40,707 nucleotides of DNA from SZUA-217 sp964194555 (GTDB lineage: Bacteria > Actinomycetota > Acidimicrobiia > Spongiisociales > ZC4RG35). The stretch is taken from assembly GCA_964194555.1 (NCBI GenBank), contig CAXMMT010000032.1, positions 1-40,707 of the forward strand, read 5' to 3'. Positions within the stretch are counted from its first letter, which is position 1; each line of letters begins with the position of its first letter. The translations under genes and the position numbers were made by a program. Of this stretch, positions 7,221 through 15,059 are shown in pieces. The notes under the pieces are model-generated. The model made no database searches. It saw only the letters and a program-made list of their open reading frames with translations, and was not told where the DNA came from.

Positions 7221-8687
7221 GTGACGCGCCGAACCCAGTTCCGAATGCTGGTGGCGCTAACCATCGTTTGGGCGGTTTGGGCCGGATGGTCCTTGCTTGG
7301 GCGGGCCACTCCCTATGAGCTCCGGGTCCTCGATGACCTCGGCGTTCCGGTCGCTTCAGCCATCGTCGACATTGACGGGGGCCAAGTGGGCACCGCTGGC
7401 GACGACGGTCGGGTGCCGTTGGAGTGGAATCGCTCCGCGACTGTCCTCGAGGTCAGCGCACCAGGTCATGTTCCTCTGATGCTCACTGTTGCCGAGCCAC
7501 CAGAAGGGACTCTCAACGTCGTGCTCAAAGCAAGGGTGCTGCGGGGTCGCGTGGTTGATGACGAAGGCGTCGGCCTGGTCGATGCTGTGATTACTACAGA
7601 CGCCGCATTCGCAAGCTCAGACAGTGAAGGTCACTTCACTATACGTGGTGCGGAACCAGGGAAAGTGGCCGTTGATCGTCCTGCGTGGATATCAACGACG
7701 TTCTCATGGGACGGCGGTGGAGGGGAAGCCCTAGTCGAACTCCAGCAATTCTCAGCCCGTGCCGTCCATATCACCGGGCCGGCGGCCGGCGGTGAGTTGA
7801 CTCGCTTCATACAGATGGCCAAAGACACCGAACTGAACGCATTGATGATCGATCTCAAAGACGAGAAGGGTCGGGTCTATTACGACACACAGAATCCGAC
7901 GGCGTTGCAGATTGGAGCCGATTTTGGCTCCTACAACCTCAAAGACACGGTGGCCCGCGCCCACGCAGAGGGGTTATATGTCATCGGTCGGTTGGTTGTT
8001 TTCAACGACCCGATCGCCGCTAGCGCCAAACCTTCCATGGCAGTGTGGGATTCATCGACCAACACGGCGTTCGAATCGAGGGGCCAATTCTTCCTGGACC
8101 CAACTGACCCTGAGGCCCGTCAGTACGGACTCGACCTGGCTGTTGAGGTCTGTGCCTCTGGAATCGACGAAATCCAATTCGACTATGTCCGTTTCCCTGA
8201 TGCCCTCACCTCCGACGCGGTGCTCGACCAAGGCACCAGCGACGAAGTGCGGGTTCCGACAATCAACGGTTTCCTCACCCAAGCCGTGGACCAGCTACAT
8301 CCGATGGGTTGCGCAGTGGCCGCAGATATCTTCGGATTTCTCACAACGGCTGGTGACGACGGGTACATCGGCCAGCAATGGGAAGAGGTGGCGATGATCG
8401 TCGACGTCGTCTCGCCGATGGTTTACCCGAGTCACTACTCCACCGGATGGTATGAGTTCGAGAATCCGAATGAACATCCCGGCCCGATGGTGCGAAACGC
8501 GCTTTCGGACGGTATCAAGCGGCTGCCCCGCAACGTCGTGGTAAGACCCTGGCTTCAAGATTTTGGGTACAACCCAAGCCAGGTTCGAGCGCAAATCGAC
8601 TCGGCAGAGGAGTTCGGGCTCGGCTGGATGCTGTGGAACTCCGCTTCAGAAGTGACCACGTCTGCTTTGATCTCGGCGAACAATTAG
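7221..8687 (+). CDS. membrane-anchored putative glycoside hydrolase (DUF4015 type)
   Basis: A 488-residue protein with a GTG start. An N-terminal signal anchor (about 6-26, MLVALTIVWAVWAGWSLLG) is followed by two carboxypeptidase-regulatory-like beta modules (about 32-95 and 100-150; VASAIVDIDGGQVGTAGDDG, then VVDDEGVGLVDAVITTDAAF). The catalytic-like TIM-barrel domain covers about 175-488, with LNALMIDLKDEKGRVYYD, LYVIGRLVVFND, GIDEIQFDYVRFPD and VVSPMVYPSHY, all characteristic of the DUF4015 putative glycoside hydrolase family. Candidate acid residues are the Asp in the QFDYVRFPD segment. Family substrates are unknown; an extracellular glycan is likely. It is divergent from the sigma-factor gene. 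Confidence 0.83.
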   Translation: MTRRTQFRMLVALTIVWAVWAGWSLLGRATPYELRVLDDLGVPVASAIVDIDGGQVGTAGDDGRVPLEWNRSATVLEVSAPGHVPLMLTVAEPPEGTLNVVLKARVLRGRVVDDEGVGLVDAVITTDAAFASSDSEGHFTIRGAEPGKVAVDRPAWISTTFSWDGGGGEALVELQQFSARAVHITGPAAGGELTRFIQMAKDTELNALMIDLKDEKGRVYYDTQNPTALQIGADFGSYNLKDTVARAHAEGLYVIGRLVVFNDPIAASAKPSMAVWDSSTNTAFESRGQFFLDPTDPEARQYGLDLAVEVCASGIDEIQFDYVRFPDALTSDAVLDQGTSDEVRVPTINGFLTQAVDQLHPMGCAVAADIFGFLTTAGDDGYIGQQWEEVAMIVDVVSPMVYPSHYSTGWYEFENPNEHPGPMVRNALSDGIKRLPRNVVVRPWLQDFGYNPSQVRAQIDSAEEFGLGWMLWNSASEVTTSALISANN

Positions 8688-8688
8688 G

Positions 8689-8702
8689 ACTATCCCGATA
8701 GT
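8689..8702. promoter_or_regulatory. 14-bp palindrome in the sufD promoter region (possible operator)
   Basis: ACTATC-CC-GATAGT is a perfect inverted repeat just after the glycoside hydrolase stop and 36 bp before the sufD TTG. TACGAT (8708-8713) is a plausible -10, which would put the palindrome between -35 and -10, a common repressor position. The regulator is unknown, and a weak hairpin is the alternative. Confidence 0.35.
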
Positions 8703-8738
8703 GGAAATACGATCTGGCGGTCCCCTTCGGAGTTCCAA

Positions 8739-9995
8739 TTGACCGCGTTTGATCTTGAAACCCATTCCGCGCTGACCGTCGACGTCCCCTCGTGGCGGCG
8801 GTCGCAGATGAACTCAGCGTTCGAGGTCTTCAACTCGCTCGACGAGCCAACCGGTGTTGAAGAGGATTGGAGATACGTCGAATACGACCTCCCCTTCTCT
8901 GAGCTTTTCCCGGTGACCAAGCCTGGAGCGTCCCTCGATCCAGGCCCATTCCTGGCTGGTGTCGACGACACCTCCGGTCATGTCCTTGTGGTTGATGGTC
9001 AGGTGGTCGACGCGACGTCAGCGGATTTGGCGATTCATCGTCTGAGTGACATCGAGGAACGAGAGTTCTCGAAGGTTGCCCCCGATCACAACAAGCTCGC
9101 AGCCGCCCACGCCGCCTTCGCCAACGATGGCGTGTTCATCGATGTTGCCCCAGGTCAGGTGGTGGCGAAGCCCTTGGTTATCGAGATTCAAGGCGTGACG
9201 CCGGACTCTGCATCCTTCCCACATGTGGCCGTCAATGTTGGGGAGAATGCCGAGGCCCAGATTCTTGTGGTCTATCGATCGGCCGATGACATCCGGTTGC
9301 TCATGGTCCCCAACATCGATCTCGATGTCGATCATGGGGGCCGGCTCCGTTTTGTCTCAGTCCAGGGTGTCGATCACGCGGCCTCAAATGTCGTACACCA
9401 GCGACTGAGGTTGGGGCGTGACGCGACAGGTCGGATCGGCGAGGTCGGCTTGGGCGGTGACTTTGCCCGGCTCGATTTGGCTGTCGACCTGGAGGGTGAT
9501 GGGGCGTCGTCAGAGATTGTCGGTCTCTATTTCGGTGAAGGTTCTCAAACTCTCGATTACCGGATAGTGATCAATCACAGCGGGAAGAGCACTTCATCGG
9601 ACGTCTTTCTCAAGGGCGCCGTCGAGGATGAGTCTCAGAGCGTGTTCACCGGTCTTCTCCGCATCGAGAAGAACGCAATTCGGACCTCGACCTTCGAGAC
9701 CAATCGCAATCTGGTTCTCTCCGAGGACGCCAAAGCCAATTCGGTGCCCAACCTCGAGATTCTCTGCGATGACGTTGTATGCGGTCATGCCTCCTCGGTT
9801 GGCCCGTTGGAGAGAGACCATCTCTACTACCTGAAGAGTCGCGGGTTGAACGACGAGCGAGCGGAGCGGTTATTGATAAAGGGCTTCTTTCAGGACGTCG
9901 TTGATCGGCTTCCCATTGGCGGGATCGCCGGTCCGGTTTCCGAAGAGGTCTTCAGTCGGTTTGTCCAGGCCCAGGAGCAGGGGCGAGTGGCGTGA
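8739..9995 (+). CDS. sufD: SufD, Fe-S cluster scaffold component
   Basis: A 418-residue SufD of the SufBCD iron-sulfur assembly scaffold, which works in the cytoplasm with the SufC ATPase. The SufB/SufD beta-helix core is visible at about 200-380: DVFLKGAVEDESQSVFTGLL and NLEILCDDVVCGHASSVGPL, followed by SRGLNDERAERLLIKGFFQD, the family-typical C-terminal helix region. The length and the variable N-terminus fit SufD rather than SufB (about 470 aa). The start is TTG with GGAG 6 nt upstream. It overlaps the ferredoxin gene by 4 nt. In most Actinomycetota sufB lies immediately upstream, but here the neighbour is a glycoside hydrolase. Confidence 0.9.
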   Translation: MTAFDLETHSALTVDVPSWRRSQMNSAFEVFNSLDEPTGVEEDWRYVEYDLPFSELFPVTKPGASLDPGPFLAGVDDTSGHVLVVDGQVVDATSADLAIHRLSDIEEREFSKVAPDHNKLAAAHAAFANDGVFIDVAPGQVVAKPLVIEIQGVTPDSASFPHVAVNVGENAEAQILVVYRSADDIRLLMVPNIDLDVDHGGRLRFVSVQGVDHAASNVVHQRLRLGRDATGRIGEVGLGGDFARLDLAVDLEGDGASSEIVGLYFGEGSQTLDYRIVINHSGKSTSSDVFLKGAVEDESQSVFTGLLRIEKNAIRTSTFETNRNLVLSEDAKANSVPNLEILCDDVVCGHASSVGPLERDHLYYLKSRGLNDERAERLLIKGFFQDVVDRLPIGGIAGPVSEEVFSRFVQAQEQGRVA

Positions 9996-10303
9996 AGGTG
10001 GAGATAACAGCTCTCGACCAATTGCCGAGAGACCGTGGTGTCAGGGTGAAGGTTGGGGACAATCGGATTGCCATGTTCCGAATCGACAACGATGTCTACG
10101 CCATCGGTGATGTGTGCAGCCACGCCGAGGCGTCCCTTGCCGAGGGCGAAGTCTGGGACCGTTCCGTTGAGTGTCCGCGCCACGGATCTGAATTCGATCT
10201 CGAGACCGGTGTGCCCTCATCACTCCCAGCCACAGCACCGGTTCCCACCTACGAAGTGTCTGTGGAAGACGGAAAAGTCTTCCTGATGCTGGAGGACGAA
10301 TGA
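9992..10303 (+). CDS. Rieske-type [2Fe-2S] ferredoxin (non-heme)
   Basis: A 103-residue Rieske ferredoxin. The cluster ligands are Cys42 and His44 in CSHAEASLA, and Cys61 and His64 in CPRHGSEFD; the latter is the non-heme variant of the second Rieske motif. Its position between sufD and sufC matches the arrangement in Streptomyces suf operons, so it probably supplies electrons to, or receives clusters from, the SUF machinery. The GTG start overlaps the sufD stop (GTGA), and its own stop overlaps sufC1 (ATGA), so the three genes are translationally coupled. Confidence 0.92.
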   Translation: MKVEITALDQLPRDRGVRVKVGDNRIAMFRIDNDVYAIGDVCSHAEASLAEGEVWDRSVECPRHGSEFDLETGVPSSLPATAPVPTYEVSVEDGKVFLMLEDE

Positions 10304-11097
10304 GCACCGCACTGAAAGTGACCAACCTCTCTGCCGGCATCGACGGCAAGCAGATTCTCGATGGGTTGTCTTTGGAGGTCCCGTTTGGGGAGATCCACGC
10401 GATCATGGGTCCCAACGGGTCGGGGAAATCAACGCTTTGTCATGTGCTCACAGGGAAGGCGGGCTACACCGTAAAGGGTGAGGCAACGCTGAATGGCGAC
10501 GACCTCTTGTCTCTTGATGTCGACGAGCGTTCCCGGCTAGGCCTGCTCCTGAGTTTCCAATACCCGACTGAGGTCCCGGGAGTGAGGCTCCGTGAGTTCA
10601 TGATGGAAGCCGCCGAGGAGCATGGCATCGACGAGAGTGTTGCCGCATCGCGGGTCGAAGAGCAGGGCAAGCGATTTGGGATGGAGCGCTTCCTCGATAG
10701 ATCGCTCAATGATGATCTTTCGGGTGGTGAGAAGAAGCGATCAGAGATCTTTCAGATGGCAGTTCTCGTGCCCAAGGTCGCATTGTTGGATGAGATCGAT
10801 TCGGGGCTCGACGTCGACGCCGTGAAGCAAGTCGCCGAGGCTGTCGAGGAGATGCGTTCTCCCGATCTCGGCGTCGTGATGATCACCCATTACAGCCGAA
10901 TCCTTCGCTATCTGTCGCCTGACAAGATCCACGTGATGATCGACGGGAAAATTGTCGACAGCGGTGGAGCCGAGCTGGCGGAAGAGCTGGACTCTGGCGG
11001 TTACGACGCGGTGCGGGAGCGTCTCGGCATCGAGAAGACCCGGGAAACAGGACCCCAACAGAGGCCCGCCGATTTCTTCACCGATACACCGTTCTAG
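10300..11097 (+). CDS. sufC: SufC Fe-S assembly ATPase, copy 1
   Basis: A 265-residue ABC ATPase of the SufC type, which powers the SufBCD scaffold. Walker A is GPNGSGKST (37-45), the Q-loop region is LLSFQYPTEVPGV, the signature is LSGGEKKR (140-147), Walker B is VALLDEID (about 160-167) and the switch His is His197 in MITHYSR. SGGEKKR and DSGLDVDA are SufC-specific. It differs clearly from the second SufC at 16271-17080, especially in the helical domain (residues 100-140) and the C-terminal tail. It is the fourth-from-last gene of a run of overlapping genes beginning with sufD and continuing into an M42 peptidase. Confidence 0.93.
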   Translation: MSTALKVTNLSAGIDGKQILDGLSLEVPFGEIHAIMGPNGSGKSTLCHVLTGKAGYTVKGEATLNGDDLLSLDVDERSRLGLLLSFQYPTEVPGVRLREFMMEAAEEHGIDESVAASRVEEQGKRFGMERFLDRSLNDDLSGGEKKRSEIFQMAVLVPKVALLDEIDSGLDVDAVKQVAEAVEEMRSPDLGVVMITHYSRILRYLSPDKIHVMIDGKIVDSGGAELAEELDSGGYDAVRERLGIEKTRETGPQQRPADFFTDTPF

Positions 11098-12173
11098 TGG
11101 CGACTCGGGCTGTCGCTGAGAAGTGGCTTGCTCAACTAACACATCTGCCCACAGCCTCCGGTATGGAGGATGCTGTCGTCGCCTGGGTGCAACGCTGGGT
11201 CTCACGTCGCGACGACTTGAGGATTGCCTTCGACAGCGGCGGCAACGTCTTGATCACCCAGAAAGGCCGCAAGAAATACCTGCCGATTTTGGCAGTGGCA
11301 CACATGGACCATCCGGCATTTGTGATAACCGGAGTTGCCGAAGGTATGGCGTCGTACCAGTTCCGTGGCGGTGTCAACAGGGAGTACTTCGAGGACGCAC
11401 GAGTTGAGGTGGTGTCACGCTCACAGGGTGGCGGCGGGCGCGTCGGCCTCCATGAGGCAGCAAGCGACACCGGAGTGATCCACGTACGTGGAGACGTCAG
11501 GGTCGGCGACATCGCGATGTGGAAGATGAAAAAACCGCGGGCAAGGAAAGATATCTTCGCCGCTCCTGCGTGTGACGACCTCGCTGGCTGTGCTGCGGCG
11601 TTGGCCGCCCTTGACCGGATGCGGGGAGAGCCGGGATACCGGCATTTTGGGGTGATGCTGACACGTGCCGAGGAAGTGGGTCTGATCGGGGCGCTTCATG
11701 CCGCAAAATATCAGACGATTCCCTCAGATACACGGATCTTGTCGATTGAGACCTCCCGGGCCCTGCCGACGGCGCCTATTGGTGGAGGCCCGGTGATCAG
11801 AACCGGTGATCGAAGCACCGTATTTGACCGTGAGATGACCAATCGGATCAGTCGTGTCGCTGAGACTGCGGGGGTTCGTCACCAAAGAAAACTGATGGAC
11901 GGGGGTGGTTGTGAGGCAACGGCGTTTGGTTCATTTGGCTACCAGACGGCTGCGCTTTGTGTACCGCTGGGCTATCACCACAACCGGGGAAACCTCGACG
12001 AGTTTGAGAAGGGTCTTGCCGAGCCGGTTCCCATGTACGAAGAGATCTCTCTTGGTGACTTCCACGGACTGATCGACCTGCTGGTGATTGCGACAACGGC
12101 TGTTGATACCGAAGATCCGATCCGTGAATCTCTGAACCGTTTGTACGAGTCGAACTCGCACTACCTCGGTTAG
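11097..12173 (+). CDS. M42-like metallopeptidase
   Basis: A 358-residue di-zinc aminopeptidase-fold protein resembling peptidase family M42. Likely metal ligands and catalytic residues are in AVAHMDHPAF (His69, Asp71), the CDDLAGCAAAL segment, RAEEVGLIGA (Glu-Glu pair), SIETSRALP and GYHHNRGN near the C-terminus. M42 enzymes trim N-terminal residues from peptides in the cytoplasm, and a catalytic role here is expected but not proven. GTG is taken as the start because it overlaps the sufC1 stop by one base, which implies co-translation. No known biochemical link to SUF explains this position. The M20 family is a less likely alternative. Confidence 0.82.
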   Translation: MATRAVAEKWLAQLTHLPTASGMEDAVVAWVQRWVSRRDDLRIAFDSGGNVLITQKGRKKYLPILAVAHMDHPAFVITGVAEGMASYQFRGGVNREYFEDARVEVVSRSQGGGGRVGLHEAASDTGVIHVRGDVRVGDIAMWKMKKPRARKDIFAAPACDDLAGCAAALAALDRMRGEPGYRHFGVMLTRAEEVGLIGALHAAKYQTIPSDTRILSIETSRALPTAPIGGGPVIRTGDRSTVFDREMTNRISRVAETAGVRHQRKLMDGGGCEATAFGSFGYQTAALCVPLGYHHNRGNLDEFEKGLAEPVPMYEEISLGDFHGLIDLLVIATTAVDTEDPIRESLNRLYESNSHYLG

Positions 12174-12176
12174 CGG

Positions 12177-12182
12177 TACCGT
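12177..12182 (+). promoter_or_regulatory. -10 box (TACCGT) of fumC, leaderless type
   Basis: TACCGT is followed by exactly 6 nt and then the fumC ATG, with no Shine-Dalgarno sequence. It lies just after the peptidase stop, so fumC may have its own promoter. Confidence 0.42.
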
Positions 12183-12188
12183 CCAGGT

Positions 12189-13568
12189 ATGGAATACCGC
12201 ATCGAGAAAGACTCGATGGGTGAGGTTCAGGTTCCTGCCGATGCTCTATACGGAGCTTCGACGCAGCGTGCAGTCGATAACTTCCCCATCTCGAGTCATC
12301 GTTTCAGCCGCCGTTTCATTTGGGCGCTCGGTCTTCAGAAGGGGTCTGCGGCCACCGTCGCCGCCGACATGGGGTTCAGAGACGAAGGACTGGCAGCCGT
12401 TGTCCGTCAAGGCGCTGATGAGGTCATGGATGGTTCGTTGGATGACCAGTTCGTTCTCGACATCTTCCAAACAGGTTCAGGGACATCGACAAACACCAAC
12501 GCCAACGAGGTCATCGCGGCCCGGGCCAACCAGATCCTCGGTGAGGACAAGGTGCATCCCAACGACGATGTGAATTTCGGCCAGTCGTCGAATGATGTGA
12601 TCCCAACCGCCATCCACGTCGCTGCGGTGGCTGCAATAAGAGACGAATTGGTGCCAGCTCTTGACCGACTCGCCAATGCCTTGAATGACAAAGCTGTTGA
12701 CTTCTCAGATGTCGTGAAGTCGGGCCGCACCCATCTGATGGATGCCACCCCGGTCACACTCGGTCAGGAATTTTGGGGATACGAGGCGCAAGTTCGCAAA
12801 GGGGGTGGGCGATTAGAGAAAGTACTCCCCGAACTGGAGGAACTGGCTTTGGGGGGCACTGCCGTGGGGACGGGCATCAATGCTCCCGATGGGTTTGCTG
12901 CCACGGTGATCTCCCTCATGGCGGAACGCACCGGCTTCCCCTACCGAGAGGCCGATGACCACTTCGAAGCTCAGGGATCCAAGGATGCGGTGGTGATGAC
13001 ATCTGGGGTTTTGCGGACCATCGCCGTTTCACTTTTCAAGATAGCCAACGACATACGTTTTCTTGGATCAGGGCCGACGTCAGGAATTTCGGAGATCAAG
13101 ATCCCGTCGCTGCAACCGGGCTCCTCGATCATGCCCGGAAAGGTCAACCCGGTGATGTCGGAGATGATGATGCAGGTGGCGGCCCAGGTAATCGGAAACG
13201 ATGTCGCGATTGCCTGGAGTGGTGCCAATGGCAACTTCGAACTGAATGTGATGATGCCAGTGATGGCTCACAATCTTCTTGAGTCAATCTCTCTGCTGAC
13301 CAATGCCTGTGAGACGTTCAGTGAGCGTTGTATCGAAGGTATTGAGGCGAACATCGCCCGGGCTCAGGAGTTGGTGGAGAAGAACGCCATCATCGTGACG
13401 GCCCTCAACCCTCATATCGGTTATGACAACGGTGCCAAAATCGCCAAGGAGGCTGTTGCCACGGGTCGCTCGGTGAGAGAGCTTGTCCTCGAAGCGGGTC
13501 TGATGACCGAATCCGAGTTGGACGAGGCACTGGACATCAAGAAGATGACCGAAGGCGGTCTCCGCTAG
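12189..13568 (+). CDS. fumC: class II fumarate hydratase FumC
   Basis: A 459-residue, oxygen-stable (iron-sulfur-free) fumarase that interconverts fumarate and malate in the TCA cycle. The family motifs are all present: TGSGTSTNTNANEV (95-108), the catalytic Thr-His at 181-182 in GRTHLMDATPVTLGQE, and the signature GSSIMPGKVNPV (311-322). Length is normal. Its neighbours are SUF genes, yet this enzyme needs no Fe-S cluster. It ends 4 bp from the convergent sufU stop. The ATG is supported by a -10-like box exactly 6 nt upstream. Confidence 0.96.
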   Translation: MEYRIEKDSMGEVQVPADALYGASTQRAVDNFPISSHRFSRRFIWALGLQKGSAATVAADMGFRDEGLAAVVRQGADEVMDGSLDDQFVLDIFQTGSGTSTNTNANEVIAARANQILGEDKVHPNDDVNFGQSSNDVIPTAIHVAAVAAIRDELVPALDRLANALNDKAVDFSDVVKSGRTHLMDATPVTLGQEFWGYEAQVRKGGGRLEKVLPELEELALGGTAVGTGINAPDGFAATVISLMAERTGFPYREADDHFEAQGSKDAVVMTSGVLRTIAVSLFKIANDIRFLGSGPTSGISEIKIPSLQPGSSIMPGKVNPVMSEMMMQVAAQVIGNDVAIAWSGANGNFELNVMMPVMAHNLLESISLLTNACETFSERCIEGIEANIARAQELVEKNAIIVTALNPHIGYDNGAKIAKEAVATGRSVRELVLEAGLMTESELDEALDIKKMTEGGLR

Positions 13569-13572
13569 GACG

Positions 13573-14019
13573 CTAGGAGGCGAGGGCCTCCAGGAGGGTG
13601 TTCCAGCCCAGACTGGCGCACTTGATCCGCACCGGATACTGGCGGACTCCTTGAAGGGCCTCGATGTCACCGAGCACAGAACCTGGTCGTTCCGGGTCGA
13701 ATCCGGGGTCATCGTCCGAATCATCAAGGGACATCATCTGTCGAAACTTGTGGACCAGCTCTCCGATCTCCTCACGGTTCTTTCCTTTGATGGCGTCGGT
13801 CATCATCGATGCCGACGACTGGCTGATCGAACACCCCTGGCTGGTTACCGCAACTTCAGCCACCTTGTCACCGTCGAACTTGAGCTCAATGCTGATCTCG
13901 TCGCCGCAAAGCGGGTTGACTCCCTCGGCTTTCGCATCGGGGTTGTCGAGATGCCCCTTGTTTCTCGGGTTGCGGTAGTGGTCGAGGATGACCTCGCGGT
14001 AGAGCTCCTCGAGTGCCAT
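13573..14019 (-). CDS. sufU: SufU, sulfur-transfer protein partnering SufS
   Basis: A 148-residue SufU. Cys38 and Asp40 (PLCGDEISI), Cys63 (GCSISQSSASMM) and Cys134 (KCASLGWNTL) form the zinc-binding and sulfur-accepting site. The SufU-specific insertion between the second and third Cys (about residues 85-110) separates it from IscU. In Gram-positives, zinc-SufU accepts the persulfide from SufS. The frame extends 12 codons upstream, but the family consensus start MALEELYREVILDHYRNPR is used. It is on the same strand as sufC2-sufS but separated from them by two plus-strand membrane genes. Confidence 0.92.
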   Translation of the reverse strand: MALEELYREVILDHYRNPRNKGHLDNPDAKAEGVNPLCGDEISIELKFDGDKVAEVAVTSQGCSISQSSASMMTDAIKGKNREEIGELVHKFRQMMSLDDSDDDPGFDPERPGSVLGDIEALQGVRQYPVRIKCASLGWNTLLEALAS

Positions 14020-14287
14020 TAGTTGAGTCCTCTTCGGTTGACATCTGATAGACACCTGGAATGAGTGTCTCGGTGTCCAGTTCTATTCGGATTGTCGGCC
14101 ATAGGGCGGCATCTGCTCCTTCTGGTGCGTAGACCGGAGGTTCGTCGGCTTCTGTCAGAACTACGCGAACGTTAAACAAGTCTGCGAGCTTCCCAAGTTC
14201 CTCGACTGCGTAGTTGGGGAGATGGTCTGTCGGAGTTCCCCTCCGTCCCGTAGCCTCTAGCGGGACGAATGGCGGCTGCGAGGTCAT
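13886..14287 (-). CDS. possible gene upstream of sufU, probably frameshifted at its 3' end (hypothetical)
   Basis: An open frame upstream of sufU. Its first 85 or so residues look like real protein, for example YAVEELGKLADLFNVRVVLT and LWPTIRIELDTETLIPGVYQ, with purine-rich first codon positions. Its last 45 or so residues lie antiframe inside sufU and look like noise (RGHPRPLPQP). In the -1 frame a TAA at 14021-14019 overlaps the sufU ATG as TAATG, the classic coupled layout. A one-base frameshift, real or a sequencing error, would therefore give a normal gene ending there. No family was recognised. It may also be spurious. Confidence 0.3.
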   Translation of the reverse strand: MTSQPPFVPLEATGRRGTPTDHLPNYAVEELGKLADLFNVRVVLTEADEPPVYAPEGADAALWPTIRIELDTETLIPGVYQMSTEEDSTNGTRGALPRGHPRPLPQPEKQGASRQPRCESRGSQPALRRRDQH

Positions 14288-14338
14288 CGAACCATTCGAC
14301 ACAACTAGCTAGCTGCTATCGCTCCTGCCTACGCCGCG

Positions 14339-14344
14339 TAAAAT
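14339..14344 (+). promoter_or_regulatory. -10 box (TAAAAT) of the 77-aa membrane protein gene, leaderless type
   Basis: TAAAAT is the best -10 match in the window. It is followed by 6 nt (GTTCAG) and then the ATG at 14351, with no Shine-Dalgarno sequence. Confidence 0.55.
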
Positions 14345-14350
14345 GTTCAG

Positions 14351-14584
14351 ATGGCCGAAGACTTGAGTCCGGGGCAAAGACGAATCCAGATTGTTCTCAG
14401 TTCGATCTTCACAGTGGCGGTTTCAGGGTTCTCTCTTTTCATGATCGGGCTAGCCGTCGTTGCATGGCGCGACGGGCAACTCAAACCCATCGAGGCCCTC
14501 GGTCTCATCGCTCTCAACGTTGCGCTCGGCTACTTCCTCGGGGTGCGTCCACTGTGGAATCAGTTCGCTTCGCCACCTAAATAG
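14351..14584 (+). CDS. small two-pass membrane protein, 77 aa (hypothetical)
   Basis: A 77-residue protein with two predicted membrane segments, about residues 15-37 (VLSSIFTVAVSGFSLFMIGL) and 45-65 (PIEALGLIALNVALGYFLG). They are joined by a short loop WRDGQLKP and followed by a short tail. No family was recognised. It sits between minus-strand sufU and sufS, next to another small membrane protein on the same strand. Both have their own leaderless-type -10 box, so they may be independently transcribed. Confidence 0.65.
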   Translation: MAEDLSPGQRRIQIVLSSIFTVAVSGFSLFMIGLAVVAWRDGQLKPIEALGLIALNVALGYFLGVRPLWNQFASPPK

Positions 14585-14587
14585 TCT
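14582..14587 (+). promoter_or_regulatory. -10 box (TAGTCT) of the 112-aa membrane protein gene, leaderless type
   Basis: TAGTCT overlaps the stop codon of the preceding gene and ends 6 nt before the ATG at 14594. This spacing selects that ATG over the in-frame TTG at 14588. Confidence 0.45.
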
Positions 14588-14593
14588 TTGGGT

Positions 14594-14932
14594 ATGGCCA
14601 TTGGAACGACCATGCAGGATCGGCCCTGGGCTATCGGTGCAGCCATCGCCGGGTTCGCGATGCTTGCCGGCTACCTGACGTTGATCTCCGCCGAAGGTGG
14701 CCACCACTTTTTCTGGGACATCGCCCCATGGGCACTACTCATGGCGACACCAGCATCTCTCGCTCTGGTCTCCTCCCAAATCGACGACGTCCGATCCGCT
14801 CGCAAACTGCTTGCCGTCTCAGCTTTCCTATTTCTCGGAATCGGAGCCGTGAGCATCTTTTCCATCGGTATGGGTTTCATCGCCGTCGCTGGTATTGCGG
14901 CGATAGGGACCACAAAGCTCACCGCATCTTGA
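14594..14932 (+). CDS. multipass membrane protein, 112 aa (hypothetical)
   Basis: A 112-residue protein, MAIGTTMQDRPWAIGAAIAG at the start, with about four hydrophobic segments: near 12-30, 42-58 (APWALLMATPASLALV), 70-88 (LLAVSAFLFLGIGAVSIF) and 90-107 (GMGFIAVAGIAAIG). A short charged loop (SSQIDDVRSARK) separates the second and third. No family was recognised. An in-frame TTG 6 nt upstream is an alternative start, but the leaderless-type -10 box points to the ATG. Confidence 0.62.
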   Translation: MAIGTTMQDRPWAIGAAIAGFAMLAGYLTLISAEGGHHFFWDIAPWALLMATPASLALVSSQIDDVRSARKLLAVSAFLFLGIGAVSIFSIGMGFIAVAGIAAIGTTKLTAS

Positions 14933-14997
14933 GCTTGAGGAAATGAGGTTGACGGTCACGAGGCGTATCAGAAGTCTTTCAAGAAGAAGGACTAGAA

Positions 14998-15026
14998 GAC
15001 ACCGTCACCTATGCGGCGACGGTGTC
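14998..15026. terminator. hairpin between convergent genes (112-aa membrane protein and sufS)
   Basis: GACACCGTC (14998-15006) and GACGGTGTC (15018-15026) form a perfect 9-bp stem with an 11-nt loop. It lies between two convergent genes, so it could stop transcription from both sides. There is no clear T-run on either strand. Confidence 0.5.
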
Positions 15027-15059
15027 CCGGTTGACGTAGAGGTCAATGGTTAGGGTGCG

